Both the position numbers and the translations under genes were made by a program. The notes under the pieces were generated by a model that saw nothing but the letters and a program-made list of their open reading frames with translations, did not search any database and was not told the origin of the DNA. From Chloroflexota bacterium (GTDB lineage: Bacteria > Chloroflexota > JAHJIN01), in NCBI GenBank assembly GCA_018823415.1, contig JAHJIN010000275.1, positions 1-40,214 on the forward strand: DNA of 40,214 nt, given 5' to 3'. Of the stretch, positions 31,932 to 38,708 are shown piece by piece; position 1 is the stretch's first letter; each line of letters opens with the position of its first letter.

Positions 31932-33020
31932 CTAGACGTTGAAGCGAATCGTGAGAATGTCACCGTCCTGGACCACGTAATCGCGCCCTTCCAGACGCAG
32001 GGTGCCGCGCCGCCGGGCCTCGACCAGCGAGCCGGCCGCCATGAGGTCGTCATAGCTCACCACTTCGGCGCGAATGAAACCTCGGGCCAGGTCCGTATGG
32101 ATGGTACCGGCCGCGGTCACCGCCGTCGCCCCGGCCGGCATGGTCCAGGCGCGCACCTCGTCTGGTCCCACCGTAAAGAACGATTGCAGCCCCAGCAGAT
32201 CATAGCTCAGACGGATCATCCGGTCCAGGCCCGGCTCGGCAATGCCATACTCGGCCATAAAGAGTGCCGCCTCGGCCGGGTCCAACTGGGCGATGTTCAT
32301 CTCTAGGTCGCCGCGCAGGCAGATGACGGCGGACCGCCGGTGATTGTATGTGATATAGTCCGACGGATCGTCGCTGCCATAATCCCCCACGTTGAGTACC
32401 ACCAGCACCGGCTTGGCGGTGAGAAATTCATAGCCGCGCAGCCGCCTTTCCTCATCCAGCGTCAGCGGCACATCCCGGATGGGCGCGCCCAGCCCCAGGG
32501 CCTCTTGAAGCCGCATGAACAGGTCAAACTCTTGGGCCTCGACCGGATGCTGCGCCCGGCCCCCGCGTTTGTTCAACTCTTGGGCCAACCGCTCCAGTCG
32601 GCGTTCCACAATGACCAGGTCAGAAAAGGCCAGTTCGAAATCCAGGGCCGCCAGGTCGCGCGCTGGGTCCACCGACAGGGCCGGGTGCGGTACATGCTCG
32701 TCCTCAAACGCGCGAATCACGTGGAGCAGCGCTTCATTTTGGGCAATGGCATTGAGCAGCGGACCGCTCAGCCTGCCTTCCTTGCCAATGCCCACCCGCA
32801 GTCCGGCGATGTCGTGGTACTGAATCTGGGCATAGGTCGTTTTGCGCGGCTCAAACATGGCGCGCAACCGTTCGACCCGGGGATCAGGCACCGGGACCAC
32901 GGCCATGTGCATCTCGACCTGCTGCTTGGTATAGGCCGAGGTCTGGGCCTGGCTATGAGTCAGGGCGTTGAAAATCGTGGTCTTGGTACTGCTGGGCAAA
33001 CCAATGATGCCGAGCCGCAT
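31932..33020 (-). CDS. ychF: YchF/Obg-type P-loop protein with altered Walker A
   Basis: YchF is a translation-linked ATPase of the Obg family. The 362-residue protein shows the G domain start MRLGIIGLPSSTKTTIFNAL, VVPVPDPRVERL, the G3 motif HDIAGL, a helical insert (about 130-190), LVVLNVGDYG in place of the specificity motif, and the C-terminal TGS-like end (VRAWTMPAGATAVTAAGTIH, ARGFIRAEVVSYDDL, YVVQDGDILTIRFNV). In the P-loop the invariant Gly before Lys is Thr (GLPSSTKT). The alteration is real in the sequence; its effect on nucleotide binding is open. GGAGGTGACG supports ATG 33020; the frame is open far upstream but that part overlaps the permease gene. It follows the permease by 47 bases. 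Confidence 0.9.
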   Translation of the reverse strand: MRLGIIGLPSSTKTTIFNALTHSQAQTSAYTKQQVEMHMAVVPVPDPRVERLRAMFEPRKTTYAQIQYHDIAGLRVGIGKEGRLSGPLLNAIAQNEALLHVIRAFEDEHVPHPALSVDPARDLAALDFELAFSDLVIVERRLERLAQELNKRGGRAQHPVEAQEFDLFMRLQEALGLGAPIRDVPLTLDEERRLRGYEFLTAKPVLVVLNVGDYGSDDPSDYITYNHRRSAVICLRGDLEMNIAQLDPAEAALFMAEYGIAEPGLDRMIRLSYDLLGLQSFFTVGPDEVRAWTMPAGATAVTAAGTIHTDLARGFIRAEVVSYDDLMAAGSLVEARRRGTLRLEGRDYVVQDGDILTIRFNV

Positions 33021-33067
33021 CGTCACCTCCAAAAGTTGATCGTTCTGGCGATTCTGGCAGTCTCGCG

Positions 33068-34816
33068 CTATACCTCTACCCGGTCCAGCCGGCGCGCCGC
33101 CAGGTTCAACGGCACCACCACCGATAGCGCCGTGAGACCCAGGGCCAGCGCCAGCGCGACGACATAGCCAACCCCCACCCAACCCGCCAGATCGGGCCAA
33201 GTAAACGATATGCCACCCTCCATCACCAAGCCGGTCGCCAGCAAGCCCATGAACCGTGGAATAGAGAACGCGGCAAACACGATCACCACGTAAACACCAT
33301 AACAGGCCATCGCCAGCAATGCCGCCCAGCCGTTCACGGCCCGCTGGGGGTTGTCCCAATTGAACCGGGGGAATGCTGCCCCAAAGCTCAGCCCAATGGC
33401 CGAAATGCCCAACCCGGCCATCGCGATCATCAGCAGGTTCCAGGCTATGTCGAGTGGTCCATCGCCCACCAGGACGCTGAACATCACCATCACCACTGTC
33501 CCCAGCACCAGCAGCGGCACATACGCCACGATGAGCTTGCCCCACAACAGGCGCATGGTAGACAGGGGCGCGGTGCGCAGCACCCAGTAATTGCGTCCCT
33601 CCTGGCTGATGGCCACCAGGCTCAACCGCGAGAACATGGCCGAAACCAGGAACAAGACCAGGCCGCCGCTGCCAATAGACGCAAAAGCCGCCACGCTGCG
33701 GGGCAACTCTTCTTCGCCGCTGGCCATGACGATCTGGAACATGATCACGGCAATGACGGCGATGGGCCAGACCGCCGTCTGGAGCAGCACGCGCACATCG
33801 CGCCGTAAATAGGTGAAATCCTTGCGAGCCACGGCCCACACGTTGGCCGGCAGCAGGGGCATACGACGCGCGGCCCGGCGGGGGCGCTGCACTTGCACCG
33901 GGACAGAGGCCCCCTGGGCATCGGACTTGCGGCGCGAGGCCACCGTGCCCAGCCCGGCCCACCCGATGTAGTAGAGCCGCTCGGCCACCAGCAGGCAGGC
34001 CACGTACACCGCCACCGAGGCGCCGGCAAAGAGGCCCAGGTACAGAACTGCCCAGAGCCACTGGCCGGTGCCGGCCGCCACCAACCCATTGCCGGCCCAC
34101 GTGGTGGGCAAGAAAAACAGGTCAATGCTCAAAGCCTGCTGCGCCGTGGATAGCGCCTGCGTGGGATCAGCCCAGCTTTCGCTGTGCTCCACGGCCGGAC
34201 CGACCATCTGGCTCACCAGATAGCAGCAGATACCCACCAGGCCGCCCACCACAGCAATCATCTCGCGCAGCCGGCGTGCTGGGATATAACGCGCCAGCAC
34301 GATCACTGCCAGCGCTCCCACGCCGTTGGGAATGAACGGCACCGCTACAAAGACCGGCACCAGACACACAAAATAGAGCCAATGATACCCGGCCCCCGTT
34401 CCCAACCCCAGGAACGCCGGCAGCCCCAAAAAGAACCATATTCCATAGCTGGATACCAGAGTCTGCACAAACTTGGCCGTAAAGACCGCCCGCATGGGGA
34501 CCGGTGCGGCCAGCAACAGCTCCAGATCGCTGGTCAGATACAATTCACCCAGGGCCGTGGCAAACGAGCTGGTGAACAGGAGGAAATAGGCTGCCAGAAA
34601 AAACAGCGGCAGGAACCGGCCAAAAAACCCCAGCCCCACAAATGCGGCCAGGCCCATGCCCCCGACCACGCTGGCCCCATAGATGCCCACCATCACGCTG
34701 GCCATGACCAGCACGATGGCAGCCATCAACAGCTTGCGGCCCAGCGACCACCGCCGCACGCCGTTCCAGGTCAACCGAAACCGCAACTTGAGCAACAACC
34801 AGGTATATCGGAACAT
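33068..34816 (-). CDS. Large ABC export permease
   Basis: A 582-residue membrane protein of the putative ABC exporter permease type. The N-terminus (WLLLKLRFRLTWNGVRR) leads to about six helices, a charged cytoplasmic stretch (about 290-325, RRKSDAQGASVPVQVQ), KDFTYLRRDVRVLLQ, and a second set of about six helices with SREGRNYWVLRTAPLS-like sequence (here SQEGRNYWVLRTAP). The duplicated layout suggests a complete permease in one chain. The probable ATPase is encoded at 31097 on the opposite strand. GGGGGC lies ahead of ATG 34816, and an extended -10 promoter is at 34860. ychF follows in the same direction. Confidence 0.85.
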   Translation of the reverse strand: MFRYTWLLLKLRFRLTWNGVRRWSLGRKLLMAAIVLVMASVMVGIYGASVVGGMGLAAFVGLGFFGRFLPLFFLAAYFLLFTSSFATALGELYLTSDLELLLAAPVPMRAVFTAKFVQTLVSSYGIWFFLGLPAFLGLGTGAGYHWLYFVCLVPVFVAVPFIPNGVGALAVIVLARYIPARRLREMIAVVGGLVGICCYLVSQMVGPAVEHSESWADPTQALSTAQQALSIDLFFLPTTWAGNGLVAAGTGQWLWAVLYLGLFAGASVAVYVACLLVAERLYYIGWAGLGTVASRRKSDAQGASVPVQVQRPRRAARRMPLLPANVWAVARKDFTYLRRDVRVLLQTAVWPIAVIAVIMFQIVMASGEEELPRSVAAFASIGSGGLVLFLVSAMFSRLSLVAISQEGRNYWVLRTAPLSTMRLLWGKLIVAYVPLLVLGTVVMVMFSVLVGDGPLDIAWNLLMIAMAGLGISAIGLSFGAAFPRFNWDNPQRAVNGWAALLAMACYGVYVVIVFAAFSIPRFMGLLATGLVMEGGISFTWPDLAGWVGVGYVVALALALGLTALSVVVPLNLAARRLDRVEV

Positions 34817-34859
34817 GATGCCCCCTATTTCATTCTGCCGGCCGGATGGCTCGGACGCT

Positions 34860-34865
34860 ATTGTA
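34860..34865 (-). promoter_or_regulatory. Extended -10 promoter of the permease-ychF pair
   Basis: TGCTACAAT on the minus strand is an extended -10 element. No good -35 hexamer is seen at 16-18 bases. The start would be near 34853. Confidence 0.5.
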
Positions 34866-34907
34866 GCACATTTACGGCCCCAGCGAAAGCACGACCGTAG
34901 TTCTGGC

Positions 34908-34936
34908 TTGCACTATACGCAGGACCGTGGTAGAAT
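34908..34936 (+). promoter_or_regulatory. Promoter of ridA
   Basis: TTGCAC (34908-34913) and TAGAAT (34931-34936) with a 17-base spacer and TG at 34928-34929. The predicted start is near 34943. Confidence 0.72.
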
Positions 34937-34978
34937 GTAAGGGCAAGTCCATCTGAATAGCAAAAGCAGGGGGAGAAC

Positions 34979-35359
34979 ATGAAGATTCGCATTCAGACAG
35001 ACCAGGCGCCGGCCGCTGTGGGGCCATATTCGCAGGCCATTAAGGCCGGCGATACCGTGTACGTGGCAATGCAGATCCCGCTGGACCCGGCTACCGGCCA
35101 ACTGGTGACCGGGGACATGGCAGCACAGACCCACCAGGTGATGCAAAACATTGCCGCCATCCTGGCATCCGCCGGCGCCTCATGGTCGCACGTGGTCAAG
35201 ACCACTGTATACCTGATTGATATGGCCGATTTCGCCGCCATGAACGCTGTCTATGCCGAATTTGTGGCCGATGACCCACCGGCGCGGGCCGCCCTGGCTG
35301 CTCACGCGTTACCCCGGGGCGCCGCCGTCGCCATGGACGCCGTCGCTGTGCTGAACTGA
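34979..35359 (+). CDS. ridA: RidA family deaminase
   Basis: RidA hydrolyses reactive enamine/imine intermediates such as 2-aminoacrylate. The 126-residue protein carries the family marks APAAVGPYSQAIKAG (with the conserved Tyr), QIPLDPATGQLV, HQVMQNIAAIL, VVKTTVYLIDMADFAAMN and PPARAALAAHALPRGAAVAM (with the key Arg). The usual Glu near the end appears as Asp (AMDAVA), and SGQIP is AMQIP, so it may belong to a subfamily with changed activity. CAGGGGGAG supports ATG 34979. A membrane protein follows after 42 bases. Confidence 0.93.
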   Translation: MKIRIQTDQAPAAVGPYSQAIKAGDTVYVAMQIPLDPATGQLVTGDMAAQTHQVMQNIAAILASAGASWSHVVKTTVYLIDMADFAAMNAVYAEFVADDPPARAALAAHALPRGAAVAMDAVAVLN

Positions 35360-35401
35360 TCCCACCACGGCGCCCGCAAGCCCCAGAAAGGACCGGCGCA
35401 C

Positions 35402-35848
35402 ATGGACTTTTTGGACGAGCCCAACACCAGGTTAGAACGTCCTGTCGAATTCTCGATCCTGGCTGCCTTGTTGTCGCTCACGGCCATCAGCACTGTGCTC
35501 TTTTGGGCTTTGCTCCCGCCAATCGGCATGTCCGAGCAAACCAGCCTATCCTATCTGACCTGGCGCCGGGCGTTCTCCCTGGCCGAAGCCTGGATGGTAC
35601 TGACGGCCATCGCAGCGGCCATTGGCCTGCTGTGGTTAAAAGATTGGGGTCTGCTCTTTGGTTGTCTGGCCGGCAGTTCATTGATATTCCTGGGACTCGC
35701 TGACGTATTGTTCTGTCTGCAGCAGCACGTATACGAATCACTGACCGCCGGCTCGCTGATCGAAGCATCCATCCATCTATGGTTCCTGGTATTCGGGTCG
35801 TTTATCATTGCCTACCTGTGGGGCAAGCGCAAGTGGTTTGTCTTTTAG
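35402..35848 (+). CDS. Four-helix membrane protein of unknown function
   Basis: A 148-residue protein with four predicted membrane segments: about 17-40 (FSILAALLSLTAISTVLFWA), 62-80, 84-106 (LLFGCLAGSSLIFLGLADVL) and 120-142. It has a short charged N-terminus (DEPNTRLERP) and a basic end (WGKRKWFVF). I do not recognise the family. AAAGGA lies about nine bases before ATG 35402. It is probably co-transcribed with ridA and ends at a strong shared terminator. Confidence 0.75.
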   Translation: MDFLDEPNTRLERPVEFSILAALLSLTAISTVLFWALLPPIGMSEQTSLSYLTWRRAFSLAEAWMVLTAIAAAIGLLWLKDWGLLFGCLAGSSLIFLGLADVLFCLQQHVYESLTAGSLIEASIHLWFLVFGSFIIAYLWGKRKWFVF

Positions 35849-35867
35849 CCCGATTCGCGCCACCAAC

Positions 35868-35908
35868 AAAAGTGCCCCGGCGAGTCAGACTCGCCGGGGC
35901 ACTTTTTA
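35868..35908. terminator. Bidirectional terminator
   Basis: A perfect 15-bp stem (AGTGCCCCGGCGAGT with its complement, loop CAG, 35871-35903) is followed by five Ts on the plus strand and preceded by AAAA, so the minus strand reads TTTT after it. It serves both converging units. Confidence 0.92.
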
Positions 35909-35941
35909 TTTGGACGACGCATCCGCAAGCCCTAGCGCGGG

Positions 35942-37441
35942 CTAGGGGACCGTCACCGTCACCTCAAAGACCGGGTCGGGCGCCATCTGCGCGTCCCACC
36001 ATTGCTTGTACCCCAACTTGACCGTGGATGTGCCTGAACCGACAGCGTGGAATCGGAAGGTGCACTGGTCCGGCGCGCCCACTCGCTCGGCGCCGGCCCC
36101 AGGCTGATATTCGCCATCGCCTTCTGGCACCAGTACGGCGTTGTTGATCTGCACCACCCGCCACGAGTAGCCGGTGCTCGGGTTGCAGTCCAGGGTCACT
36201 TGCAGCACGTCGCCCTTGTTTAGTGTGATGGTCTGACCGCTGTTGCTTTGAGTCAATTGGGTCGTGGTCAGATTGGGATTGGGCAGCACCCGGACCGTGA
36301 CCTCGAACGTCGGGTCGGGCGCCATCTGCGCGTTCCACCACTGCTTGTAACCCAGCTTGAGCGAGGTCGTCCCCACGCTCAGTGCTTCAAACTTGAGCGT
36401 AAACACGCCCGGCGCACCGGGCTGGTCGCCGCCGGACTTGAACTCGGCGTCGCCAGTTGGCCGGAGCACAGTCGCATCGTTGGACAGAATGCCCCATGAA
36501 TAGCCCGTGGTGGCATTGCCGGCCAGCTCGACCACGAGCATGCCGCCCTGGCCCACCTCTACCGTCTGGCCCTGGTCCTGGTCGCCGATCTGGACATACA
36601 GCGGCACATCGCCTGGCATGGCTCCACCGACAGTAGGTGCATTGACATTGACCAGCGCCTCAAACGTCTGCTCCGGCGCCATGCCCTCGTTCCACCACTG
36701 CTTGTAGCCCAATTTGAGGGCCGACGTGCCGGCCCCAACGGCCTGGAACGTAAAGACACACGTGCCCGCCGCGCCGGGCATGGTTCCGCCAGCCTGATAC
36801 TGCCCATCACCTTGCTGCTGGAGCACGCTGGCATTGTTCTCCATCACTCGCCACTCGTACCCGGTGCTGCCTGGGTTGCAAGGCAACGACAACACCAGCG
36901 TGTCGCCCGTGACCAGGTTAACCGTCTTGCCAGTATCCTTGTCGGTCAGACTGGTCTGCGAACCGGCGGCGGCCGCCGATACGTGGACCGTGACCGCAAA
37001 CGTCGGGTCGGGCTGCATCGCGTCGTCCCACCACTGCTTGTACCCCAGCTTGAGGGCCGACGTGCCGGCGGTGGTCATGCCCCGGAACTGGAACGTAAAC
37101 ATGCCTGGCGCGCCGTCCGCGCTCGATTCGGGCTTGTAGGTCCAGTCGCCGGCCTGCTGGAGCACATCGCCGTTGTTGGACAGGATGCCCCAGGTATAAC
37201 CGGTGGTGGCATTGCCCGGCAGCGTGATTTCCAGCACGCCGCCCTGCTCCAACTCGACAGTCTGGCCCTGGTCCTTGTCGGTCAGTTGAACGTTTTTGGA
37301 CGCCGGGCCGCGCGTGGGTGCCGGCATCGGGGTAGGCGGTGCCGGTGTGGGCGCCGGTGTGGTCGTATCGCACGCGCTCAACGTCATCATCAAGATCACC
37401 AACACAACGGTTGGCAGAACACGAAACATGGTTCGAAACAT
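35942..37441 (-). CDS. Lipoprotein with four chagasin-like inhibitor domains
   Basis: The 499-residue protein starts with a lipoprotein signal (lipobox LSAC near residue 24) and a Pro/Thr linker, then four domains like the I42 cysteine-protease inhibitors. Each has a GYxW loop (NATTGYTWG, NPGSTGYEWR, NATTGYSWG, NPSTGYSWR) and ends in LGYKQWW followed by a P-x-x-F segment, like the TTGY and last loop of chagasin. Domains 1 and 3 share NATTGYxWGILSN and lack cysteine; domains 2 and 4 have a Cys before the loop and a Cys before the next strand (TCVFTF, QCTFRF), apt for a disulfide. So the order is A-B-A-B. It should face outside and inhibit papain-like proteases (inference). AGGAGG supports ATG 37441. 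It follows the lipoprotein gene by 59 bases. Confidence 0.88.
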   Translation of the reverse strand: MFRTMFRVLPTVVLVILMMTLSACDTTTPAPTPAPPTPMPAPTRGPASKNVQLTDKDQGQTVELEQGGVLEITLPGNATTGYTWGILSNNGDVLQQAGDWTYKPESSADGAPGMFTFQFRGMTTAGTSALKLGYKQWWDDAMQPDPTFAVTVHVSAAAAGSQTSLTDKDTGKTVNLVTGDTLVLSLPCNPGSTGYEWRVMENNASVLQQQGDGQYQAGGTMPGAAGTCVFTFQAVGAGTSALKLGYKQWWNEGMAPEQTFEALVNVNAPTVGGAMPGDVPLYVQIGDQDQGQTVEVGQGGMLVVELAGNATTGYSWGILSNDATVLRPTGDAEFKSGGDQPGAPGVFTLKFEALSVGTTSLKLGYKQWWNAQMAPDPTFEVTVRVLPNPNLTTTQLTQSNSGQTITLNKGDVLQVTLDCNPSTGYSWRVVQINNAVLVPEGDGEYQPGAGAERVGAPDQCTFRFHAVGSGTSTVKLGYKQWWDAQMAPDPVFEVTVTVP

Positions 37442-37500
37442 TGTCCCTCCTTGGGATCAAGGCCCGTAATTTGCCACAGGTCAGTGTGCAGCGTCCGGCG

Positions 37501-38445
37501 CTACATCAAGAGCCGATTGAACGTGACCGGCTGGAGCAGGCCCGTGTTGGCGGTGATCCAATTGCCGTCAAGACGCATGCTGTTATTGGACAATCGGAGC
37601 GTAAAGATATACATCACCGAGCCGATCTGGGCGCGCACATTGACATCACGGCCCTGAATCGAACTCTCAAAGATCGTGGTGGTCATGGGACCACTACCGC
37701 CTGGTGTGAGCGTGAACGTGCCCTTGAGTTTGCCGCTGGCGTGCTGGTCGGTAAACACGAACAGGAATTGGTCATCGCCGGCCTGCGCGCCCCAGTTGCC
37801 CACCATGGATGGTCCCGCCGGGACCGGTGTGGCCGTGGGCGGCGGCGGCGGTGCCGAATCGATATAGACCACGACCTGCTGCGACACGCCCGCCTGGCCC
37901 CGCGTATCATAGGCGCGCAGGAAAAAGATAAACGCCCCGGCATACGGCGGCCCCCAGTCCCAGGCCCCGGTAAACGTCGTGCTGCCATTGGCCGGCCACG
38001 ACCAGTATTGCTGCGGTTGGCGTCCCTGCGGCGCGCCCCACAACTCTACCCGGTCCAGAGACGCAGTGCCCGCTGCCGACGCAACAAAGTGCACGGGATT
38101 GGGTAGCCCTATATGCGCGCCATTGGCCGGCGATTGCAGCCAGGTCTGCGGCGGCGGCACCCGGGGCGTTGGCGTGGGCGGCACGCGGGTTGGGATGGGC
38201 GGTGTTGTTGGGGTAGGCGGTGTCGTTGGGGTGGGCGGTGTCGTTGGGGTGGGCGGCTCAGTGGGCGTGGGCGGCGTGGTGGCTGTAGGCAGCGGCGTGG
38301 CCGTCGGCGTGGCCGTGACAATCATCACCCACGGGGTAGCGGATGGCGCCGCAGTGGGCGCGGGCTGGGACGGGTTACACGCTGCCAGCACCAGCCCCAA
38401 AGCCAGCAGCCCTACCAAGAACAGATGACGCGCTTGGATGTTCAT
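37501..38445 (-). CDS. Thr/Pro-rich lipoprotein with Ig-like middle domain
   Basis: A 314-residue lipoprotein: signal with lipobox LAAC near residue 22, a long (PTPTTP)-type linker to about residue 100, an Ig-like domain (WLQSPANGAHIGLPNPVHF to VSQQVVVYID), a second Pro spacer (SAPPPPPTATPVP) and a C-terminal beta-rich domain (VGNWGAQAGDDQFLFVF to GNWITANTG) that I do not recognise. It is probably anchored on the outer face and extends through the wall. Its role is unknown. AAAGGAG supports ATG 38445; an ATG further upstream would lack an RBS and a signal peptide at the right place. It forms an operon with the inhibitor gene. Confidence 0.82.
   Translation of the reverse strand: MNIQARHLFLVGLLALGLVLAACNPSQPAPTAAPSATPWVMIVTATPTATPLPTATTPPTPTEPPTPTTPPTPTTPPTPTTPPIPTRVPPTPTPRVPPPQTWLQSPANGAHIGLPNPVHFVASAAGTASLDRVELWGAPQGRQPQQYWSWPANGSTTFTGAWDWGPPYAGAFIFFLRAYDTRGQAGVSQQVVVYIDSAPPPPPTATPVPAGPSMVGNWGAQAGDDQFLFVFTDQHASGKLKGTFTLTPGGSGPMTTTIFESSIQGRDVNVRAQIGSVMYIFTLRLSNNSMRLDGNWITANTGLLQPVTFNRLLM
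38201..38272. repeat. 18-bp tandem repeat in the lipoprotein linker
   Basis: Four consecutive 18-bp units of the form GGTGTCGTTGGGGTGGGC (units 2 and 3 identical, 1 with two changes, 4 more diverged) encode PTPTTP-like hexapeptides on the minus strand. Such arrays vary in copy number and so can change linker length. Confidence 0.8.
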
Positions 38446-38528
38446 CTTGTCTCCTTTGTCGAGTACTATGATATGGCGATGGCAATTGCATCGGTGACGT
38501 ATGAAAAAGGGTTCAACCATCTAGCATC

Positions 38529-38556
38529 AGTATAACACACAAGCCGATAATGTCAA
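38529..38556 (-). promoter_or_regulatory. Promoter of the two lipoprotein genes
   Basis: On the minus strand a perfect TTGACA (38556-38551) and TATACT (38534-38529) have a 16-base spacer. The predicted leader is about 77 bases. Confidence 0.72.
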
Positions 38557-38641
38557 TAATCATTGTCTGGTATCCAAGTACTACACTCGGCAAGTTGATC
38601 CAACAGCGCGGCCCCAGGCCATGCCCGCCATCAGCGCACCA

Positions 38642-38670
38642 TTGACTTGGGCTGGCGAGTGGGCTATAAT
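38642..38670 (+). promoter_or_regulatory. Promoter of the TPR lipoprotein gene
   Basis: TTGACT (38642-38647) and a perfect TATAAT (38665-38670) with a 17-base spacer. The predicted start is near 38677, where an ATG of a nine-codon ORF begins. Confidence 0.8.
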
Positions 38671-38708
38671 GGCGGCATGATAGCACTGGAAGAATGCTGG
38701 CAGTGACG

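Noticed and set aside
33021-34100. In-frame upstream extension of ychF
   Set aside because: It would overlap the permease gene in another frame, and ychF has a good RBS and a family-typical start at 33020.
38201-38290. CRISPR-like short repeats
   Set aside because: The 18-bp units are directly adjacent without spacers and encode a Pro/Thr linker in frame.
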